Shown piece after piece: positions 25,784-34,813 of a DNA stretch of 64,000 nucleotides. A program made the translations under genes and the position numbers. Positions within the stretch are counted from its first letter, which is position 1, and each line of letters opens with the position of its first letter. Under the pieces are notes generated by a model that ran no database searches, was not told the origin of the DNA, and saw nothing but the letters and a program-made list of their open reading frames with translations. Source of the stretch: Akkermansiaceae bacterium (lineage in GTDB: Bacteria > Verrucomicrobiota > Verrucomicrobiia > Verrucomicrobiales > Akkermansiaceae); assembly GCA_028822935.1 (NCBI GenBank), contig JAPKCM010000009.1:1-64000 (forward strand). The letters run 5' to 3'.

Positions 25784-26871
25784 ACACCGTCCACGTCGAT
25801 CTCGGCTCCCGCTCATACGACATCCTTTTAGAAAAAGGCCTCTTCTCCCAAACCGGCGAGCGCATCAAAAACGCCGGACTCAGGGGGAAGGCCGCGATCA
25901 TTAGCGATACCAACGTCGCCCCCCTCTATCTCGAACAAGTCCAAGCCTCCCTCGCCGCCTCAGGCTTCCAGACCAGTTCCCACATTGCCCAAGCCGGCGA
26001 AGCATCGAAGTCGATGACGGTCGTCGAAGAGCTCTCCCGTGAACTCATCCAAGCGGGCCACGACCGCTCTTCGTTCGTCATCGCTCTTGGCGGCGGCGTC
26101 GTTGGAGACCTTGCAGGATTCGTCGCCGCGATATTCTATCGAGGCATCCCCTTCGTGCAGATCCCAACCACCATCGTTTCGCAAGTCGACTCCGCTGTCG
26201 GAGGAAAGACAGGCGTGAATGCCCCCGAAGGAAAAAACCTCATTGGCGCCTTTCACCAACCCCGCTTGGTTCTCACCGACCCCGATACCTTACTCACCCT
26301 TCCCGGCCGCGAATTCAGGGAAGGATTCGCCGAAGTCATCAAGCATGCCGCCATTCGGGATTTCGATATGCTGCGCGATCTGGAAGCACTTGATCCTTTG
26401 AACCAGAACGTTCCCTCAGATTTGATTGCCCGAAATGTCGCGATCAAGGCCCGGGTCGTTGAAGAGGATGAAAAGGAAACTTCCGGAACCCGCGCCCTCC
26501 TCAACTTTGGCCACACCATCGGCCATGGTATCGAGGCCTCCGTCCCCTACGGCACCCTCCTCCACGGCGAAGCCATCTCACTAGGAATCCGAGCCGCCCT
26601 CAAGCTCTCGGAAGACCACGCCGGCCTCACCCCCGCCGAATCACAACGCATCCTAGCCCTCCTCAAACACTTCCAGCTCCCCCTCGAACTCCCCGCCAAC
26701 ATCTCCTCCGACCTCGTCCTCGAAAAACTGGGCCGTGATAAAAAATTCTCCGGCGGCAAAAAGACCTTCGTCCTCCTCAACAGACTCGGTAACGGCATCA
26801 CCTCGGACACCGTCCCTCAAGCCGACATCCTTCCCGCTATCGAACTCCTTCGCTCCCCCCTTCATTCTTAA
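25780..26871 (+). CDS. aroB: 3-dehydroquinate synthase
   Basis: Converts DAHP to 3-dehydroquinate in the shikimate pathway using NAD and a metal ion. The NAD/substrate motif GGGVVGDLAGFVA, the IPTTIVSQVDSAVGGKTGVN region and the metal-binding His residues in LLNFGHTIGHGIE and LLHGEAISLG are all present. The 363-residue length is normal. The start overlaps the exonuclease stop, indicating translational coupling. Confidence 0.96.
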   Translation: MNTVHVDLGSRSYDILLEKGLFSQTGERIKNAGLRGKAAIISDTNVAPLYLEQVQASLAASGFQTSSHIAQAGEASKSMTVVEELSRELIQAGHDRSSFVIALGGGVVGDLAGFVAAIFYRGIPFVQIPTTIVSQVDSAVGGKTGVNAPEGKNLIGAFHQPRLVLTDPDTLLTLPGREFREGFAEVIKHAAIRDFDMLRDLEALDPLNQNVPSDLIARNVAIKARVVEEDEKETSGTRALLNFGHTIGHGIEASVPYGTLLHGEAISLGIRAALKLSEDHAGLTPAESQRILALLKHFQLPLELPANISSDLVLEKLGRDKKFSGGKKTFVLLNRLGNGITSDTVPQADILPAIELLRSPLHS

Positions 26872-26894
26872 GCCTTAAACCTTCATCCTTAAAA

Positions 26895-27497
26895 GTGGAA
26901 ATCATCACCTACACCGGCGGCTCCGTTCAGACGAACGGCTACCTTATTAAGACAGAATCGGGAATTCTCGTCTTCGATGCTCCCGAAGGCATCAATGACT
27001 TCATCGGTAATAAAAACCTCATCGCCGATCACCTCTTCCTCACCCACCAGCATTTCGACCACGTCGAGGACGCCGACATTATTGCTGCCAAAAAATACAG
27101 CTACGCGGACTACGATTCCGACCTCGTCTTGGATCAGCGCGCTCGCGAATGGGGACTCGCGATCAACGTCCCTCCCTTCACCATCGACCAGATCCTCAAG
27201 GGTGAAACCTCGATCACCATCGGAGACCTTACCCTCGATATTCTCCACGTCCCCGGCCACTCTCCTGATTCCCTGGCCTTCCACTTTCCTTCGGAAGGCG
27301 CCCTCTTCGGAGGCGATGCCCTTTTCGCTGGAGGCGTCGGCCGCACCGACCTCCCCCACGGCGAGCACGACACCCTCATGACCTCCATCGTCGAAAAACT
27401 CTACACTCTCCCCGAGGACACCCGTGTCTTCCCCGGCCACGGACCCGCCACCACCATCGGCCAGGAAAAACGCAGTAATCCCTTCATTCGGGGTTAG
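26895..27497 (+). CDS. MBL-fold metallo-hydrolase, glyoxalase II-like
   Basis: 200 residues with a GTG start. The metal-binding signature THQHFDH, the later Asp/His in VPGHSPDS and GGDALFAGGVGRTD, and the final FPGHGP are those of the small YcbL/glyoxalase II-like hydrolases. These hydrolyse thioesters such as S-lactoylglutathione in related proteins; the real substrate is unknown. It lies 23 bases after aroB and probably belongs to the same operon. Confidence 0.88.
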   Translation: MEIITYTGGSVQTNGYLIKTESGILVFDAPEGINDFIGNKNLIADHLFLTHQHFDHVEDADIIAAKKYSYADYDSDLVLDQRAREWGLAINVPPFTIDQILKGETSITIGDLTLDILHVPGHSPDSLAFHFPSEGALFGGDALFAGGVGRTDLPHGEHDTLMTSIVEKLYTLPEDTRVFPGHGPATTIGQEKRSNPFIRG

Positions 27498-27505
27498 GTT
27501 AACAG

Positions 27506-27817
27506 ATGGATCCGCCGGCTTTTTCAGCGCACAAAGTGGCGACCATCGTCATTCTATGACTACCAGCCTTCGCTTGGATCACCGCGACCCTTCTTGAGCA
27601 TCATATCCCTCAAAAACACCTCAATTCCTCAAGTGCCGACCTAATCCACGTCTTGTGGCTCCTAAGCGCGCTCTCCTCAACGGTTTTCTTCATCTACTAC
27701 GCACTCCGTCCAGACACACTTCAACACTGCGCGCCAAGGATCAGCCCAGGCCCTTTGTTGATCACATTCATTGGCATCAGCCCTCTCGTTACCATCTTTT
27801 TACCCCTCTTCGGCTAG
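27506..27817 (+). pseudogene. Small membrane protein gene interrupted by an in-frame TGA
   Basis: An ATG at 27506, 8 bases after the MBL gene, opens a frame that meets TGA at 27557-27559 (codon 18). The same frame then continues open to TAG at 27815-27817. The continuous product would be about 103 residues with three hydrophobic segments: one spanning the TGA (ATIVIL/LPAFAWI), one at VLWLLSALSSTVFFIYYAL and one at the C-terminus. The composition is clearly membrane-protein-like, and reading TGA as Trp gives a normal helix. The family is not recognised. The ORF track missed it because no ATG follows the TGA. Confidence 0.6.
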
Positions 27818-27842
27818 TAAAAATAGCACACCGTCTCTCCCA

Positions 27843-27884
27843 GCTCCGAAGGAGCGTAGGCAACTCCCGGTCTCCCGGTCTCCC
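27843..27884. repeat. Compact hairpin and short tandem repeat
   Basis: GCTCC-GAA-GGAGC forms a small perfect hairpin at 27843-27855. CTCCCGGT occurs twice in tandem just after it (27865-27880). It sits in the spacer before the P1-head-like gene. The role is unknown; it could be a fragment of a dispersed palindromic repeat. Confidence 0.35.
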
Positions 27885-27991
27885 AGTTTCCTAATTTTGA
27901 ATTTATTTAGGGTTTCTCCCTCTAGAATTTAGGATTTTTATCCCTCTTCATCTTCCCTTTACACCAGCGATACCTCTTTCCATAGTATCGC

Positions 27992-28513
27992 ATGCGTTTC
28001 CTAATCGCTCCTCTCTTCGCTATCCTCCTCACACCGGCGCTCCATGCGATGGGCAAGAAGCCAGCTCCTAATCGGCTCACCTTCCACTTCCAGGGCCATC
28101 AGTCTGAAGGGGCCAAAATGGTCTTCCCCCAAGCGGTCTACGGCAAAACAATCTATTTCCGACGCAGTCCTGAACTCTTCACCAAGGATCTCACCAGCTT
28201 CAAACCCTTCGTCGCGGATGATGGAACCTATGGCGCGACCTTTTACCTCTCTAAAGTTGCGAGACAACGGTTCGCTGCTGTCACGACTCAGCATCAAAAA
28301 AGTTGGTGCATCGCCATGCTCAATGGTCGTCCTCTCGACGCCGTCATGATCGATCAGCCAGTCAATGATGGACAAAGCGTCGTTTGGCAGGGCCTCCAAA
28401 AGATCGAAGTAAATCGCTTCGACCTCATGATTCCAAGAGCAGGAGACAGCAAGGAAATGTGGGCTCTCCGTAAAAAGGTCATTAAAGAAAAACTGAAGAA
28501 GGCTAAGAAATGA
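27992..28513 (+). CDS. Exported protein resembling the SecD/F P1 head subdomain
   Basis: 173 residues with a signal peptide (FLIAPLFAILLTPALHA). The pattern GATFYLSKVARQRFAAVTTQH, then SWCIAMLNGRPLDAVMIDQPV and GQSVVWQG, follows the periplasmic head domain of SecD (substrate-release domain with an xxIVLDGxV-type strand). There are no transmembrane segments, so it is not SecD itself. A Lys-rich tail ends the protein. The stop overlaps the start of the M23 peptidase gene, so the two probably act together in the periplasm. Confidence 0.65.
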   Translation: MRFLIAPLFAILLTPALHAMGKKPAPNRLTFHFQGHQSEGAKMVFPQAVYGKTIYFRRSPELFTKDLTSFKPFVADDGTYGATFYLSKVARQRFAAVTTQHQKSWCIAMLNGRPLDAVMIDQPVNDGQSVVWQGLQKIEVNRFDLMIPRAGDSKEMWALRKKVIKEKLKKAKK

Positions 28514-29535
28514 AGCTCCTCCTCTTTTTGCTTCTCCCTCTTTCGGGGCTGGCCGATGAGCCTTTCAAGCTAACTCTTCCGACCAATAATCGCGCGATCT
28601 TCGATGGGAAGCCGGAGGATTTCTACATGTGGGTTCCCCGCCACTTCGACGGAAAGGACTCTAAGCCCTGGGCTGCAGGGCAGTACGGATTTGTTCGAAC
28701 CCTCGTAAATACTGATCGCGAAGGAATCATCGCCACCAAGTTTCACGAAGGTCTCGACATCAAACCCATGAAGAGAGACCGGAACAATCGGCCTCTTGAT
28801 ATCGTCAGGACGATTTCTGCAGGCACCGTTGTTTACGTGAACCCAAACTCAGGAGGCAGTAATTACGGAAAGTATGTCGTCGTGGAGCACAAATGGGGAT
28901 CGGGCCCGTTTTATAGTCTCTACGCACACCTTTCTGAAACTTCGGTCACCAAAGGACAACATCTTCTCGGCGGGTCTACCCTTGGAAAAATGGGATATAC
29001 CGGTCAGGGAATCACGCGGGAAAGATCCCACCTCCACCTGGAGCTGAATCTCCTCGCCACCGAGAATTTTGACGACTGGCACGAAGAAGTCTTAAAGGGA
29101 AAAAATCCCCACGGCCTCTACAACGGGATGAATCTCATTGGGATCGACATCGCCTCACTCTTTCTCGCCCAGAAGAATAATCCCGATCTTACCATCCCTG
29201 CCTTTCTGAGTGGTGCGACCCCCTATTATAAGGTAACAGTCCCCCGCATTCGCGCCCTCGAAATCGTCGATCGCTATCCTTGGCTCAAAAAAGGAAGCCA
29301 CGAAAAGCCCTCAGCCTCTTGGGAAATTTCCTTCACCGACTCAGGAATTCCGCTTGCGGTCATCCCCAGCCACCGCATGGTCACGAATCCCACAATCACT
29401 TATGTGCGCACTACTCGCTCCAAGCATTCTTACTACACGCGTAAGCGTCTTACAGGGGAAGGACGGCGGGCCAGCTTAAGTAAATCGGGACTCGATTTCA
29501 TTTCCTTTTTCACCAATTCCCACACCCAAGAATAG
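28510..29535 (+). CDS. M23 family metallopeptidase (cell-wall endopeptidase-like)
   Basis: 341 residues with a signal peptide (LLLFLLLPLSGLADE). The LytM/M23 zinc ligands are visible in KFHEGLDIKP (HxxxD) and in HLHLEL (HxH), with YSLYAHLS between them. Such enzymes cut peptide bridges of peptidoglycan or, when degenerate, activate amidases; the catalytic set seems complete here. It overlaps the preceding gene by four bases. The C-terminal 120 residues carry no recognised domain. Confidence 0.88.
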   Translation: MKLLLFLLLPLSGLADEPFKLTLPTNNRAIFDGKPEDFYMWVPRHFDGKDSKPWAAGQYGFVRTLVNTDREGIIATKFHEGLDIKPMKRDRNNRPLDIVRTISAGTVVYVNPNSGGSNYGKYVVVEHKWGSGPFYSLYAHLSETSVTKGQHLLGGSTLGKMGYTGQGITRERSHLHLELNLLATENFDDWHEEVLKGKNPHGLYNGMNLIGIDIASLFLAQKNNPDLTIPAFLSGATPYYKVTVPRIRALEIVDRYPWLKKGSHEKPSASWEISFTDSGIPLAVIPSHRMVTNPTITYVRTTRSKHSYYTRKRLTGEGRRASLSKSGLDFISFFTNSHTQE

Positions 29536-29539
29536 TCAG

Positions 29540-29995
29540 ATGACTCCTGAAGAAAAAATCACCACACTAGGCCTTGCTCTCCCCCCGGTTGCCCAGCCCG
29601 TTGGCTCCTACGTAAACTGTGTCCGCAGCGGAAACCTCCTCCATATTTCTGGCGGGCTGCCCATTGCAGAAGAAGCTTCCTTCAAAGGAAAAATTCCCAC
29701 TGAATGCAGTATCGAGGAAGCCCAGAAAGCTTCTCAGCTCGCCATTTTGACACGTCTTGCCGTCGTCAAAGCAGAAATGGGGAGCTTGAGTGCGGTCAAA
29801 AAAATCGTAAGCCTCAGCGGCTTCGTCAATGCCGAACCCAACTTTACCGCTCACCCCCAGGTCATCAACGGAGCCTCCGATCTTCTCGTAGACATCTTCG
29901 GAGAAGCAGGGAAACATTCTCGCACTGCCGTCGGGGTCTCCTCACTCCCTCTTGGAGTTTCAGTAGAAATCAGCCTCGTGGTAGAGGTGCTCTAA
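29540..29995 (+). CDS. RidA/YjgF family protein
   Basis: 151 residues matching the Rid family: LPPVAQPVGSYVNCVRSGNLLHISGGLP at the start, VKKIVSLSGFVNAEPNF in the middle and HSRTAVGVSSLPLGVSVEISLVVEV at the end. The end resembles the RxAVGVxxLPxxxxVEIxxxA segment that carries the conserved Arg. RidA proteins hydrolyse reactive enamine/imine intermediates. Subgroup assignment is uncertain. The gene lies between the M23 peptidase and mnmH in a tightly packed run. Confidence 0.9.
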   Translation: MTPEEKITTLGLALPPVAQPVGSYVNCVRSGNLLHISGGLPIAEEASFKGKIPTECSIEEAQKASQLAILTRLAVVKAEMGSLSAVKKIVSLSGFVNAEPNFTAHPQVINGASDLLVDIFGEAGKHSRTAVGVSSLPLGVSVEISLVVEVL

Positions 29996-29996
29996 G

Positions 29997-31061
29997 ATGC
30001 AGCTCCCCGAACGCGTCTCGATCCCGATCACGCCGGGTGACTTCGATGATATTATTGATGTTCGAGCGCCTTCGGAATTCAAAGAAGATCACATTCCGGG
30101 AGCTGTCAATCTCCCCGTCCTCACCGACGAACAGCACCATGAGGTCGGCCTTCTTCATGCCTCCAGTCCTTTCGAGGCACGGCGACTCGGGGCCACCCTA
30201 ATCACGGAGAACATCCATCTTCACCTCAAGAACCACCTCAGCCAGAAGAACAGCGAATTCGCCCCCCTTCTCTACTGCTGGCGCGGCAACATGCGCTCCA
30301 ACTCCATGGCCGTCGTCTTTCGATCCATCGGTTGGCGAGCCCGAATCCTCGATGGTGGATACAAAGCTTGGCGCAAGTGGCTCATCACCGATCTCTCACG
30401 ATCGATCAGCTCCTCAAAACCCGAACTGATCGTTCTGGGAGGACTGACCGGATGTGGGAAAACGCGCCTGCTCCACGAGCTTAAAAAGCAGGGCGCCCAG
30501 ATTCTCGATCTCGAAGGTCTCGCCAATCACCGGGGATCTATCTTGGGCAACGCTCCCGATAGCGCCCAGCCCACCCAACGTCGCTTTGACAGTCTTCTCT
30601 GGTCCGCATTTCAAGACTATGATCCGAATCGCCCCGTCTTCACGGAAGCTGAATCCAATCGCATCGGTCGACTTCAGCTTCCCGCATCTCTCTGGAAACG
30701 CCTAGGCGAAAGCCGCCTCATCCTTCTTGATCTCCCCCTGCCTGAGCGCGCGCGCATTCTCGCCGACGACTACCGCCATTTCATTGACGATCCCAACTCT
30801 CTCAAAGAAACTCTGAGTGGTCTCACAAGACTTCGCGGAAAGACACTGATTGAAACTTGGTTTCAGCAGATCGACTCCTCCGACTGGTCTTCATTCCTGC
30901 AATCGATTCTAATCGACCACTACGACCTCGCTTATCGCCGACCCGGTTCGGATGACTCGATTTATCCGGAACCCGAATGCACTATTTCTCCTGAGAGCTG
31001 CGCTGAGAAGAATTTCCAGCATTCTGCAAAAGAGCTGATCGACCGCTTCCAGGCATGCTGA
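29997..31061 (+). CDS. mnmH: tRNA 2-selenouridine synthase
   Basis: 354 residues. The N-terminal rhodanese domain holds IIDVRAPSEFKEDHIPGA and the catalytic Cys in YCWRGNMRS. The C-terminal P-loop region shows GLTGCGKT followed by DLEGLANHRGS, the standard MnmH layout. The enzyme replaces sulfur by selenium in wobble 2-thiouridine through a geranylated intermediate and needs selenophosphate from SelD, which is not encoded in this window. The presence of mnmH implies selenium use in this organism. The stop overlaps tatD by seven bases. Confidence 0.95.
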   Translation: MQLPERVSIPITPGDFDDIIDVRAPSEFKEDHIPGAVNLPVLTDEQHHEVGLLHASSPFEARRLGATLITENIHLHLKNHLSQKNSEFAPLLYCWRGNMRSNSMAVVFRSIGWRARILDGGYKAWRKWLITDLSRSISSSKPELIVLGGLTGCGKTRLLHELKKQGAQILDLEGLANHRGSILGNAPDSAQPTQRRFDSLLWSAFQDYDPNRPVFTEAESNRIGRLQLPASLWKRLGESRLILLDLPLPERARILADDYRHFIDDPNSLKETLSGLTRLRGKTLIETWFQQIDSSDWSSFLQSILIDHYDLAYRRPGSDDSIYPEPECTISPESCAEKNFQHSAKELIDRFQAC

Positions 31062-31837
31062 TCGATTCTCACAACCATCTTGCGGATCCACGCTTCGACG
31101 GAAGGCGGGATCGAATCATCGAGGAAATGAAATCGGCGAGCATCGTCCACTGCGTCGTCAACGGAACCCACCCCGTAGATTGGCCTGTTGTCGCTGATCT
31201 TGCTGAAAAGCATCCCGCATTCATCACTCCTTCCTTCGGACTCCATCCATGGCGAATCCAAGATTCTCCCGACGATTGGCTCCCTTCCCTTGAAGAGTAT
31301 CTTCAACGGTTTCCCCGTGCTGGATTGGGCGAGTGCGGACTTGATCGCTGGATGACAGAGCCCGACTTTCCTAGTCAGATTCAAGTCTTCGAGAATCAGC
31401 TCGCACTTGCCGCCAAGCTCAATCGACCGACCACCATCCACTGCCTCAAGGCTTGGGGACCGCTCCTTGACTGCCTCCGTAGCGCGCCAGCTCTTCCTCC
31501 CATCCTGATTCACTCCTTTGGAGGATCTCTCGAAACGGGTCGCGAACTCGCCAAGCTTGGAGCCTACTTTTCCTTTTCGGGCTATTTCCTCCACCAGAGG
31601 AAAGCGAAGCAACTCGATATCCTCACACTGCTCCCGTCAGATCGTCTTCTTCTTGAGACCGATGCCCCTGACATGCTTCCGCCCGCGGATTGCCAAAAAT
31701 ACCATTTTGCGAGTCTCAATCACCCCGCAAATCTCCAGAAAATTTCCCAAGCGTTTTTAGATCGCACCCAAATCACTATCGGTCAGCACATTAGCAACTC
31801 GGTGAGGTTCTTTAAAATAGGCGGTTTTTCTCGTTAG
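31055..31837 (+). CDS. TatD family metal-dependent deoxyribonuclease
   Basis: 260 residues. IDSHNHL (metal ligands), GLHPW, GECGLD, the His in TTIHCLKAW, the His in IHSFGG and LLETDAP are the TatD motifs in order. Family members are 3'-5' DNases in DNA repair or quality control. The length is normal. The start overlaps the mnmH stop, so the pair is translationally coupled. Confidence 0.92.
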   Translation: MLIDSHNHLADPRFDGRRDRIIEEMKSASIVHCVVNGTHPVDWPVVADLAEKHPAFITPSFGLHPWRIQDSPDDWLPSLEEYLQRFPRAGLGECGLDRWMTEPDFPSQIQVFENQLALAAKLNRPTTIHCLKAWGPLLDCLRSAPALPPILIHSFGGSLETGRELAKLGAYFSFSGYFLHQRKAKQLDILTLLPSDRLLLETDAPDMLPPADCQKYHFASLNHPANLQKISQAFLDRTQITIGQHISNSVRFFKIGGFSR

Positions 31838-31867
31838 CTTTTCGATAAAACAGTCGTAAAATAAAGG

Positions 31868-34180
31868 ATGAATTTCCGAATTGTCGTTTCCTTAGTGGGC
31901 ACCCTAATCGCACCGATCACCCTCGCCCAAAATGGTGACCGCAAGGGTCACGATAAAATGGGCGACATCGTCCCCGAAGAGCTGATCTCCGAAGCCCCCG
32001 TCCTCAGCGTCGAAGATGCCCTTAAGACATTCACTATTCACGAAGACTTTGTCATCGAATCGGTTGTCGCCGAACCCTTAGTGGATAAGCCCGTCGCGCT
32101 CACCTTCGATGGCCGAGGCCGCATGTGGGTCGTTGAAATGCGGGGTTACATGCCCGATATTGACGGAAAAGGTGAAGACGAACCCGTGGGCCGCATCGCA
32201 ATTTTGGAAGATACCACGGGAGATGGAAAAGCCGATAAACGCACGCTCTTCCTCGATAAGATTCTCCTCCCACGAACGATCGCTTTGGTGCCCAACGGAA
32301 TTATCTACGGCGACCAATCCCAGCTGTTCTATGTCGAACGTGACGGCGACAAACCCAAGGGGAAACCAGTTGTCGTCGATGACAACTACTCTCGCGGAAG
32401 CAACGTCGAGCACAAGCCAAACGGGATGATGCTCGGCATCGATAACTGGATGTATAACTCCAAGAGTTCCCACCGCTACCAGTGGAAGGACGGCAAGCTT
32501 ACGAAAGAAAAAACCTCTGCCCGAGGTCAGTGGGGAATCACTAAAGACGACTTTGGCCGGCTTTACTTCAATTCAAATAGCACCCTCCTCATCGGCGACC
32601 GGACCTGGCCCAACCTCCTCATTGGCAATCCGTCGGTGAAGATGAAAACAAGCATCACGAGCCGGATCGGATCCAACGCAGTGTTTCCTGGTCGCGTGAA
32701 TCCAGGATTGAACCGCGCCTACATTTCTTCGCTGAATGGCTACAACAGTGACACCATTTCCCCGAAAACCTTCAAGTTGACCAATGCCACTGGCGCATGT
32801 GGTCCCGCCATTTACCGTGGCGGTCAGTTTCCTGAAGAATTTCAAAATTGGGCCTTTGTGTGTGAATCTTCAGCGCAACTCGTCAAGGCGATCAAAGTCG
32901 ACGCTACCGGAATTACGGTTTCCGGAAGCCATCCTCTTGATAAGCGTGATTTCTTAACCTCGACCGACGAGCGTTTCCGCCCCGTTAATATCTACACCGC
33001 ACCGGATGGGAGCCTCTATTTGCTCGATATGTATCACGGCATCATCCAGCACAAAACTTACATGACGTCCTATCTCCGCCGCCAGACTCTCAGTCGCGGC
33101 CTCGAAGGACCGGGATTTGGTCATGGCCGGATTTACCGCATTCGCGCCAAGTCAAAGCCTCTTGAAAAGATGGTGAATCTCGAAAAAGCCGATGCCAAAT
33201 CACTGGCCACTGTTCTCGTTTCGAATAATGGTATTCATCGGGATCTTGCTCAGAAAGAAATCATCGACCGGAAACTCGCCGACGCGCCCCCTTTCCTCCG
33301 CAAGCTCATCACGGGTGACTTTAAGAGCACGGCTAAGGTCCATGCAATTTGGACCCTTGAAGGCCTTGGATCACTGACCGCCTCTGATCTTAATCCCCTC
33401 CTCCAGTCCTCCGACGAAGACTTGATCATTTCCGCTCTCTATGCCGCGCTTTCGCTCTCTGACAGCGAACTGACCAGCTTAGCTGCCTCAGTCATCGCAC
33501 TGAAAAACACCGATGCAGTCCTCCCCTATAAAGCGCGGGTGCTAGCCACTATCCCCTCGGCGAACTCTCTCAATGTCTTAGGTGATCTTCTTAAAGATCA
33601 CGGGGAAAAATCATTCGTTCGTGAAGCAGCCATAGTCGGACTATCCCAAACTGCGTCCGCTTTCGCCAAGATCAACAAGGGCCAATACTCAGACAAACAA
33701 TTCAACGAATGGCTGAAACAGTCACTCAAAGGACCTCAAATAGAAATCGATCCAATGACCCTTCTTAAGGGTGAGCACCTAGCTTCCCACAAGAGAGGAA
33801 AAGAACTCTACCTCGGGCGCGCTGCTTGCATTGGCTGCCATGGACCCGATGGTGAAGGCCTCCCAAATTTAGGGCCAACTCTCAATGTCTCCGATTGGGT
33901 CACCGGAGACCATGAACGCTTGTCCAAGATTCTCCTTCACGGCCTCCAAGGCCCCATCATTATCAACGGAAAGAAATTTACCCCTCTGGCATTCATGCCC
34001 GGACTTGCCCAAAACACCGCGATTAACGATCAAGATCTTGCAGATCTCATGACCTACATCCGCAGTGGCTGGGAGAACCGAGCCAGTCAGATTCCTGAAA
34101 GCGAGGTCGCCAGAATTCGAGTTGCCACCAAAGATCGCACATCAGGGCAGATGTATAGCAACGACGACTTCAAAAAGTAA
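31868..34180 (+). CDS. PVC-type haem-binding propeller/HEAT/cytochrome c protein
   Basis: 770 residues with a signal peptide. An N-terminal six-bladed propeller related to PQQ sugar dehydrogenases (EDALKTFTIHEDFVIESVVAEPLV, GRGRMWVVEMRGY) is followed by a HEAT-like helical part (about 450-610). A C-terminal cytochrome c domain has CIGCHGPDGEG (around residue 653) and a later Met in FMPGL as likely sixth ligand. This architecture is typical of Planctomycetota/Verrucomicrobiota secreted proteins of unknown substrate. It starts 30 bases after tatD. Confidence 0.9.
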   Translation: MNFRIVVSLVGTLIAPITLAQNGDRKGHDKMGDIVPEELISEAPVLSVEDALKTFTIHEDFVIESVVAEPLVDKPVALTFDGRGRMWVVEMRGYMPDIDGKGEDEPVGRIAILEDTTGDGKADKRTLFLDKILLPRTIALVPNGIIYGDQSQLFYVERDGDKPKGKPVVVDDNYSRGSNVEHKPNGMMLGIDNWMYNSKSSHRYQWKDGKLTKEKTSARGQWGITKDDFGRLYFNSNSTLLIGDRTWPNLLIGNPSVKMKTSITSRIGSNAVFPGRVNPGLNRAYISSLNGYNSDTISPKTFKLTNATGACGPAIYRGGQFPEEFQNWAFVCESSAQLVKAIKVDATGITVSGSHPLDKRDFLTSTDERFRPVNIYTAPDGSLYLLDMYHGIIQHKTYMTSYLRRQTLSRGLEGPGFGHGRIYRIRAKSKPLEKMVNLEKADAKSLATVLVSNNGIHRDLAQKEIIDRKLADAPPFLRKLITGDFKSTAKVHAIWTLEGLGSLTASDLNPLLQSSDEDLIISALYAALSLSDSELTSLAASVIALKNTDAVLPYKARVLATIPSANSLNVLGDLLKDHGEKSFVREAAIVGLSQTASAFAKINKGQYSDKQFNEWLKQSLKGPQIEIDPMTLLKGEHLASHKRGKELYLGRAACIGCHGPDGEGLPNLGPTLNVSDWVTGDHERLSKILLHGLQGPIIINGKKFTPLAFMPGLAQNTAINDQDLADLMTYIRSGWENRASQIPESEVARIRVATKDRTSGQMYSNDDFKK

Positions 34181-34181
34181 A

Positions 34182-34787
34182 TTAGAGCTCCGACTGATCG
34201 GCTTCCTCCATGGTGGGCAGGTCGATTTTTTGGAGAAGTTCTCCAACTACCGCCACGAAGGAGACCGTAAGATCATCACCTTCACTTCGAGTGACAAAAC
34301 GGGGCACCGCTCCTTCTTCCAAGCCGAGAAATTGATCGAGCATCGCGGGATCAAAGCCATGGAGATTCTCAGCCCGATGATAGTGAAGAACAATTGGGGC
34401 ATCTCCAATTTCCCGTTCGTAACGAGTCAGATTGAAGATCATAGATTGGAACGAATCTTTGATTTCTTCAGCTCTTTTTGGGTCCACCGGAGCGACGAAA
34501 ATAATTCCATCAACCCCGTCGAGAAGCATTTCTGTAATGGCATTGAATTCGACATGTCCAGCAGTCGTATACGCCGTTAATTCGGTGACCCATCCCTTCG
34601 CAGGGATCTCCTTTCATTCCCATGATGCTTGGTAGACATCGGTCTCTCCGACACGATTGTGATGCAGGGGTCCGCTCCCTTTCTGCCTCGCAAGTTGACC
34701 GAGAATTTTTCTCTTTCCGGCACCAGAAGGTCCAACGAGCGCAAGCTTTAGCTTCACCAAGTGTCGTTCTTCCAGGATTTCAGGCAT
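34182..34787 (-). pseudogene. MglA-like small GTPase with in-frame TGA and altered P-loop
   Basis: The ORF track shows only the last 115 residues. The same frame extends back to ATG 34787 and reads GPSGAGKRKIL, ASWE, then TGA at 34614-34616 (codon 58), then KEIPAKGWVTELTAYTTAGH and FNAITEMLLDGVDGIIFV. This is the MglA/Ras-like layout (switch II PGQ-like motif here AGH). The total of 201 codons matches the family, and TGG in place of TGA would give SWEWKEI. The P-loop lacks the usual Ser/Thr after GK (it has Arg). The gene lies 26 bases after the Pro-rich partner gene on the same strand. Confidence 0.7.
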
Positions 34788-34813
34788 AATCCTAAATGCG
34801 GTGGCGGACAGAT

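Noticed and set aside
3653-34787. UGA reassigned to Trp, because three in-frame TGAs fall at plausible Trp positions
   Set aside because: Several intact genes end in TGA at the exact family C-terminus or overlapping the next start (tamB, exonuclease, mnmH, second pqiA). One lesion is TAA, and others are frameshifts, so code reassignment does not explain the set.
3653-34787. Selenocysteine at the in-frame TGAs
   Set aside because: None of the three proteins has a redox motif around the TGA, none belongs to a known selenoprotein family, and I saw no convincing hairpin directly downstream of the TGAs.
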